Shown: positions 58,761 through 64,000 of the stretch, one piece after another
Numbering within the stretch: the stretch's first letter is position 1
Layout: every line of letters begins with the position of its first letter
NCBI GenBank assembly: GCA_004369045.1
Contig: ML213524.1
Location: forward strand, 54,565-118,564
Direction: 5' to 3'
DNA from: Heliocybe sulcata
Lineage: Eukaryota; Basidiomycota; Agaricomycetes; Gloeophyllales; Gloeophyllaceae
Length of the DNA: 64,000 nt
The notes under the pieces: generated by a model
Database searches by the model: none
What the model was told of the DNA's origin: nothing
The model's input: the letters and a program-made list of their open reading frames with translations, nothing else
Made by a program: the position numbers and the translations under genes

Positions 58761-61700
58761 ACCCGCACTCTGCACAATCACGTGCACACGTGATATTGCA
58801 TGATCACGCTAAATATAACTGATATCCGGGATTATTACCAAGTCAGCATTATATTGTAAGTACGCGAGGCAGAAGCAAATCATACACAAAGTAAAGCTAC
58901 ATGCACTCATTTAGCTAGTTAAGGTATAAAGTAGTACAGGTCGTGTCAGACCATGTACGGCGCGGTTTTTTTGCCCGAAAATCAGCGTCAATATCGCCGC
59001 CTACCTTGTGCACTTCCTCCATAGCATCTCATAGACATTTCGCCAGCCTAGGGTGAATAGATCCTTGCAAGGCTGTTTTCTTGATTGCTGCGCAGTCACG
59101 TTCGAATACTTGAATCTCCGCCTGGGATATAAGCACCTATTTAGAGAAGGCCGATCAACATCCATGCCAGATTAAACACAGCGCAAACAGACACCCACAT
59201 CTACTTCGCTTCCATTCTCCACGTTGACATCTGGTTCAACGTGTTCCTTGCTGTCTCCTGCTGCAACGAACGTACTCACTGCTGCGCGCATCACACCTTG
59301 TTGCTGCAGCTCAGCTTCGCCATCCCCTTCGAGACCGCCTTCTCGCGTTTGTACGACCTCCAATGCCGCCGCCGCTGCATCGTCGTCCTCTAGACATCGC
59401 AAGACTTTGCGGGGTTTCTGAGGAACACCAGGATCGGCTTCATCAACGATGGGGACATGCAGGACGGGTATCTGGTAGAATGGAGCATGATGATTGTGAC
59501 GCAGCCGTGCAAAAAAGGCGAAGTCATGGCGGGGATCCATCTTAAGTGCCAGGTTCGTCGCCCGGACCAAGTGCTTGCATATAAGAAACCGGCTAATCAA
59601 GTAGGACGGGCAACTGCATGTCCAGTCATTGAGGCATGTGTGGTACTTGCCTGCAGGTCGGCTGATTTCTGCACGGACCTGCGCAAGACGCTCAGCCCGA
59701 CCTTTCGTCTTCTGCGGTAAGTACAAGATCTTCAGCTCCTTCTTCATGCGCATTAGCTCATCTGGATCAGACAGCTTCAGCCAGAGCTCCCGAAGGTCCT
59801 TCTGCCACTCAGCCAGTGCTTCTCCCCTTCCTTTCCGCCATTCCCCACTCAAGATGGCCAACTTCTGCCGTAACCAAGGCACGGTCTTTGTAAGCACGAC
59901 ATGCATCGACAGGTCAAGGCGGGGTCGATTAAAGTGCCTCAGGTCTCGGTGCTTGATCACCCGCCAGAAGCTCTCGACAATCATTGTGGTCTTGAGGACT
60001 GGTATTGCTTCTTCCGCTGACCTTGCCCACAGTACCCATTGTGCTGGGGAGTACCAGCAGTTCCAGAGGTATGCCCACACCTGCGACAGGTCGTGACATA
60101 GACAGTAGTGGTACATGTCAGATACGGCGCCCTCGTGTATCTCATCAGCTGTCAGGTGAGTTCCTTCCACATCATCGAACGGTATAGCGGGATGCTGATG
60201 ATAATGGATTCGGAACTTTTCTATGATCTCCTCTCGCTGTTCAGGCGGACAAAACACCGAGCATGCTGATCCATCAGCTTTTGGAGGATCGGGCCACATG
60301 GGAATTCGATGGCCACCTGCATGTACAACCACAAGTGGTGGTAGCACTGTCGATAGCTGGCGCTAAGGTACGCCATTAGTTTGTGCCGAGAGAACTTCTA
60401 TGGCATGTGGCGTACCTCTCTATTCTTTAGTATACTCTCCCGGACACCTCCATCTCGCTCCCCGTGCAGCTCGACATCTCGTCCATCGAGATACTCTTCA
60501 ATCTCTCCTCTTGTGACCCTGGGTGCCCACGTCGGATCAATGAAGCCAAAGACACCATGTGCCTTGCGCGGATCGTACGCTGCGGGTGGTTTATTTTTGG
60601 ACAAGCGCTCTCGTACGTACTTCAGTGCATGCCAGTAGCAGAGCTGATGCTTAGCTTTAGGCATGACAGTCCGGCAAGCATTAATCTCGGTATCTTTATC
60701 CGACAGCGTGAACTTGACATTGGGTGCATGTTGCTTGTACCAGGTGAGGACTTCGACTAATATCTTCTCCTTTGACCCCGCCTCTGACTCTCCGATGCCT
60801 TTTGTAAACAGGAGGCCGAGTGCGAGTGATTGTCCATGAGCCTCTGCAATGATTGCGAAGAGCTCGTAACCAGCGGCATTTGTTTTGACTATGACATTGT
60901 AAGCCGGTACCCTACAGTATTCAATAGTCCCTTAACTCACAGGTCGAATCCAGCGCAAGCTCGGCCGTTTTATGGGCCCAACCTTCAACGATATCCCTGA
61001 ATGCATACGCTATCACCGATCGACCCTCGACCTCGACCACCGGGATATTTTCGACGACAATGCCTTCAATTGCTTCCAAAAGCATCCGAGTTGAGGTCAC
61101 CTCGTCGTTATGGAGGCGCCATAGGCTCTCATTAATGTGGGACCATCGTGCATAGACTTGCTTTTGACTAACTTGGGTCTTGGGGTACCTTTCCAGAATG
61201 ACATCGTAGATCTGACATTGTGCGGGTAAGTACCCATTCAGTATTCAATATGAATAGCTCCAGTCTTACATCGCTTGCGGTCTGGTTCCGCATCTCATCG
61301 ATCAGCTCTAATATCTCGCTTGACAAGGAAATGTCGGTGACATGAGTGTGGGCCAGGTCGTGTGTCATGTGCACGTGCGCTAAGCGGGTATCCACCTTGA
61401 AGATGGTGATACGAAGCCAGCCCCTACACTTGTATCTACGCATGGAGGTTCGGCCTCGCTGCTTCTTTGGGTCTTCATGAAGTACGTGCTTCGTCTGTGT
61501 TCCCTCCAATTGGGAACAATGGTAAATAATCGTGGGTGATCCAGAGCTCTCCCTCTCAGTCTTGTGTTGGCTAATGGAAGGAAGGAAGACAGTGAGTGTC
61601 CGGACATGTGATGCTGAATAGCTGACGTACTTCCACTTATAGTCGGATGCTTCGGCGAGCAAATCCCGTATCTCATTAGCTCGAGCATGGATTCCCGCAG

Positions 61701-62195
61701 TCTCTCCACCCACACCTCCCTTCGGAAGCTCAATGAAAGCATCAAGGTCGAAGGGGTCATCGCGATGCTTCCGAAGTAAGGTAAGACATTGTTCGAGAGC
61801 CAGGGTTGACGGGCGTGGCAGCACTGATTCTCTTGGTACTGGACTAGGCTGTTGGTTTTCCTTGTTCACGGTCTTGCCAGCCCGGTGCTTCTGCAGCTTC
61901 TCGGCACGTTGTGCGCAATAGGAAAGGTAGCCTTCTCCTTTAATCTTCTTCGGGAATGTGTCGAGGGGACCCTTATATGCACAGCGAGTGCATTTCTGGG
62001 TGGAAACTGGGTATACTATTAGAGAGGTCAATGTGTAGTTATTAGCATACATACTGAGGTCTTGCTCCATAATGTGCGGCACCCTGAGCTCGACCCCTCT
62101 TCCTTCCAAATCACTTTGTTTATTATGCACGTGGATCTTACACGTGTTCTTTCTCATCACGTGCTGCTTCACGTGATTGTGCAATGTGCGGGTCC
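58761..62195 (-). mobile_element. MULE (Mutator-like) DNA transposon, apparently complete
   Basis: The transposase gene (59172-62070) is bounded by inverted repeats: GGACCCGCAC...TGCACAATCACGTG...CACGTGAT at 58761-58796 and its inverse at 62156-62195. Weaker similarity continues outward to a GGCC-CAA block, so the true ends may be 20-30 bp further out. No 8-10 bp target duplication could be fixed. The right copy has a few bases more between the two CACGTG motifs. The element sits 66 bp from the end of the hAT-like element. Confidence 0.65.
59172..62070 (-). CDS. MULE transposase with SWIM zinc finger
   Basis: The protein would cut and move the surrounding element. It starts MEQDL (16-nt exon 62055-62070), then ISTQKCTRCAYKG from 62006, a cysteine-rich N-terminal domain. 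Introns were placed at about 61630, 61200-61269, near 60940 and 60350-60395. The catalytic Asp residues are in LDSTFKTNAAGYELF (rebuilt over an intron ending TCATAG) and FTLSDKDTEI; HQLCYWHALKYVRERL follows; the Glu is in MIVESFWRVIKH. The SWIM finger is WTCSCPSYLISRFLICKHLV (CxCxnCxH). The C-terminal tail is rich in Glu, Gln and Ala and probably disordered. No in-frame stop was found inside exons, so the gene may be active. A longer upstream frame reaches 62250, beyond the inverted repeat, and is less likely. Confidence 0.8.
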
Positions 62196-62316
62196 TATTG
62201 CTGGAAACTTGCGGCCCATTAATGAGATGTCGGTTCAGATCTAGGCACAACTCACCTGTTACAAACGCATCTTGTCACTCAGAAGGGAAGACATGGTTTG
62301 CATGCAAAGACTGGTA

Positions 62317-62679
62317 CTATCATTTGACCAGTTCTGTAAAAACGTGGCTTTTTACAGAACTGTTCAAATCAGGTGTTCCCCTGGGCTGGTGGCTCTGAAA
62401 CTTTTTTGTGATGTATGTATAGACTTATAAAACAATTTTGTGAAGACTGCGTGGTGAAAGACCGAGCGGTCAGGAAGACATAAATGAGAGAAGGTACAGT
62501 GAGTCCAACCCCGGCATGTTTACAGTGTCTCTCATACCTCTCTAAAAAATTCCAGCTGTTACCAGTTCATAGATATATAGTATAGTTACAATGCCTGGAA
62601 AGAATTATAGTGATACAGGCCATATGAGAGACGATTTGAACAGTTATGTAAAAAATTTACAGAACTGGTCAAATGATAG
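62317..62679. mobile_element. Tc1/mariner-type MITE, 363 bp
   Basis: The element starts CTATCATTTGACCAGTTCTG and ends with the inverse CAGAACTGGTCAAATGATAG. Each end has a further inverted TTTACAGAACTG/CAGTTATGTAAA block, so the inverted repeats are about 55 bp. It is flanked by TA on both sides (62315-62316 and 62680-62681), the target typical of Tc1/mariner elements. It has no coding capacity. Confidence 0.8.
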
Positions 62680-63178
62680 TAACGAGAATCGTCCATGGCG
62701 CATTGAGTGTGGGAGTATTCGGGTGACGCCGATAGCATCGTTACGCCAAATCTGGATGTGAATACGATGTCCTGGTAGCATCCAGCTCTGTAACAGGCTA
62801 AATCCCATCATCTATATATATTATAATATATAAGGTGACAGTCCGTCCACGAGCTGAAATCGCTTTTCCAAATTTTGAGTTGAAGAATCTTGACCGTTTG
62901 TCAAGGCTACAACTGGTCCTGGTGCAACTGACCTGATACGATTTTCATTCCACGCATCTGTCCGGCGGCTTTAACTCATTACAGTACCCGCCTAATCTAT
63001 TTCTCTCATTGCGCACTATATTGCATCGCAGACAAAGTGAATTTCGTACAGACCGCCATCAAACCTCGACTAAATAAGGTAATAACTGCGTCAGGGTTTC
63101 GGCAACTTCCTCCTATCTCAGTTGGTTCGTTGCTGCTGCCAACTTGAACCTCGATATCTCCTACGCGTCCTGCCGAAC
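62680..63178. other. 5' flank of HMG copy C
   Basis: The part from about 63020 to 63178 shares CATCGCAGACAA, CAGGGTTTCGG-AACTTC and the GCTGCCAACTTGAACCTCGATATC block with sequence upstream of the other HMG copies, so the promoter was duplicated with the gene. The rest shows no gene. Confidence 0.5.
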
Positions 63179-64000
63179 ATGCTGTCCGTCTTCTCGCGTA
63201 TGGTGGCGCCTAAGGCCTCGTCTATGCTCGCTCTGACAGCATTGAAATATCCGACGCGTCGTACTCTGATAACGACCGCAATTCGCCTCCAGCCTGCCGC
63301 TGCCGCTACGAAGGCTAAAACTGCGAAGACGACCGCCACCAAGAAAGCCCCAGCCAAGTCTACTGTGACTAAGTCTAAGGCAAAGACGGCCACGAAGGCG
63401 ACCAACGCCCAGAAGACGGCCAAACCTACCAAAACCAAGAAGACCGTGGCCAAACCAACCAAGGCTGCAGCGCCGAAGAAGAAGAAGGTGGTTGCGAAGA
63501 AGCCAAAGGTTGTAAAACGTACGTCTCGCGTACTCCCGGCCCCGCCCTTAGATTCTTCGGACTGGTTTCGCACTTGAGTTATAGTGACCTGATTTTCGCG
63601 CAGCTCCGCCTCTCACGAAGGAGGACCTACCCCCGAAGGGAGCTGGTACCCCCTACATCTATTTCGTCAAGAAGTACATAGCGGGCGTGCAGCGGCCTCT
63701 GACTATGGAGGCAACCAGGGAACACGCTAAGGCCGCGGGTGCGACGTGGATGGCTATGACTGAAGAGGAGAAGCAGGTGACACTAGCTGTTGCCAGCGGC
63801 TTAGGGATTGTCTATTGACCTCCATTTTGTACCCAGCCTTTCCGTGAAGAGCACCGTGTTGCGGCCGAACAGCAAAAGAAGGCGCTCGCCCAATGGAAGG
63901 AGAATGTTGACCCCGCCATTGTGAGGCGTATCAACAAGCACCGCACCAAACTGGGTAAACCCAAGGTACACGCCGTTGTCCGCAGGGCTCCGAGTGCATA
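63179..64000 (+). CDS. Mitochondrial HMG-box DNA-binding protein, copy C (cut by window end)
   Basis: This third paralogue has opposite orientation to copies A and B and lies about 46 kb away. Exons seen are 63179-63518, 63604-63776 and 63837 onward; the window ends inside exon 3 (RRAPSAY). The presequence MLSVFSRMVAPKASSM and RRTLITTAIRLQPAAAATK precede a Lys/Ala/Thr tract of intermediate length (KTATKATNAQKTAKPTKTKK), then KKKKVVAKKPKVVK. The first HMG-like box has TPYIYFVKKYIAGVQRP and AAGATWMAMTEEEKQPFREEHR. Exon 2 is 173 nt, equal to copy B. No break is seen in the visible part. Confidence 0.85.

Noticed and set aside
62071-62250. Transposase start at 62250
   Set aside because: It would place the N terminus outside the element's inverted repeat and reads through a good GTATGT...CCCAG intron.

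Overview
This window is nuclear DNA of a filamentous basidiomycete fungus, most likely a mushroom-forming Agaricomycete. The evidence is genes cut by many 48-65 bp GT-AG introns, very short exons, a set of families typical of these fungi (F-box/LRR proteins, CYP monooxygenases, ferric reductases, Old Yellow Enzyme, RGS-membrane proteins, Zn2Cys6 regulators, APH-like proteins), and several classes of eukaryotic transposon. No bacterial operons, CRISPR arrays or rRNA are visible. Exon junctions were worked out by hand from splice signals, reading-frame continuity and family motifs. The order within this class is not determinable here.

Layout. 1-6.5 kb is a repeat-rich accessory stretch holding one F-box/LRR gene with a duplicated 5' end and a dispersed GC-rich repeat. 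6.5-10.5 kb carries a ferric reductase and, tail to tail with it, a xanthine-dioxygenase-like gene. 10.6-17.6 kb holds two tandem copies of a mitochondrial HMG-box gene, with three copies of an intergenic repeat module and a retroelement-like relic. 17.8-21.8 kb has a multi-pass membrane protein of unknown function and an Old Yellow Enzyme. 21.9-25.3 kb has a 1.27-kb inverted-repeat element and an F-box gene split by a solo LTR. 25.9-34.4 kb is a compact housekeeping block: an APH-like pseudokinase, PEX19, an alternative NADH dehydrogenase and a PIN-like efflux carrier. 36-48 kb has two aldo-keto reductases, a broken P450, an RGS-membrane protein, the second xanthine-dioxygenase-like gene and a DUF1349 protein. 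48-57.4 kb has a zinc-cluster regulator, the second ferric reductase and a second P450 split by another copy of the same solo LTR. 57.6-62.7 kb is a transposon nest: a hAT-like element with a second element inside, a MULE with an apparently intact transposase, and a TA-flanked MITE. The window ends inside a third mitochondrial HMG-box gene.

The genes are mostly independently transcribed and do not form one obvious pathway. Recurrent themes are iron and redox (two ferric reductases, two Fe(II)/2-oxoglutarate dioxygenases, NADH dehydrogenase, OYE, two AKRs, two P450s), mitochondrial DNA packaging (three HMG-box paralogues), and local gene duplication followed by transposon decay. I found no clearly new multi-gene system. 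The best candidates for a second look are the triplicated HMG genes with histone-H1-like tails, the APH-like protein lacking its catalytic residues, the two solo LTRs that break coding exons, and the nested hAT element with a G-rich, telomere-like core.
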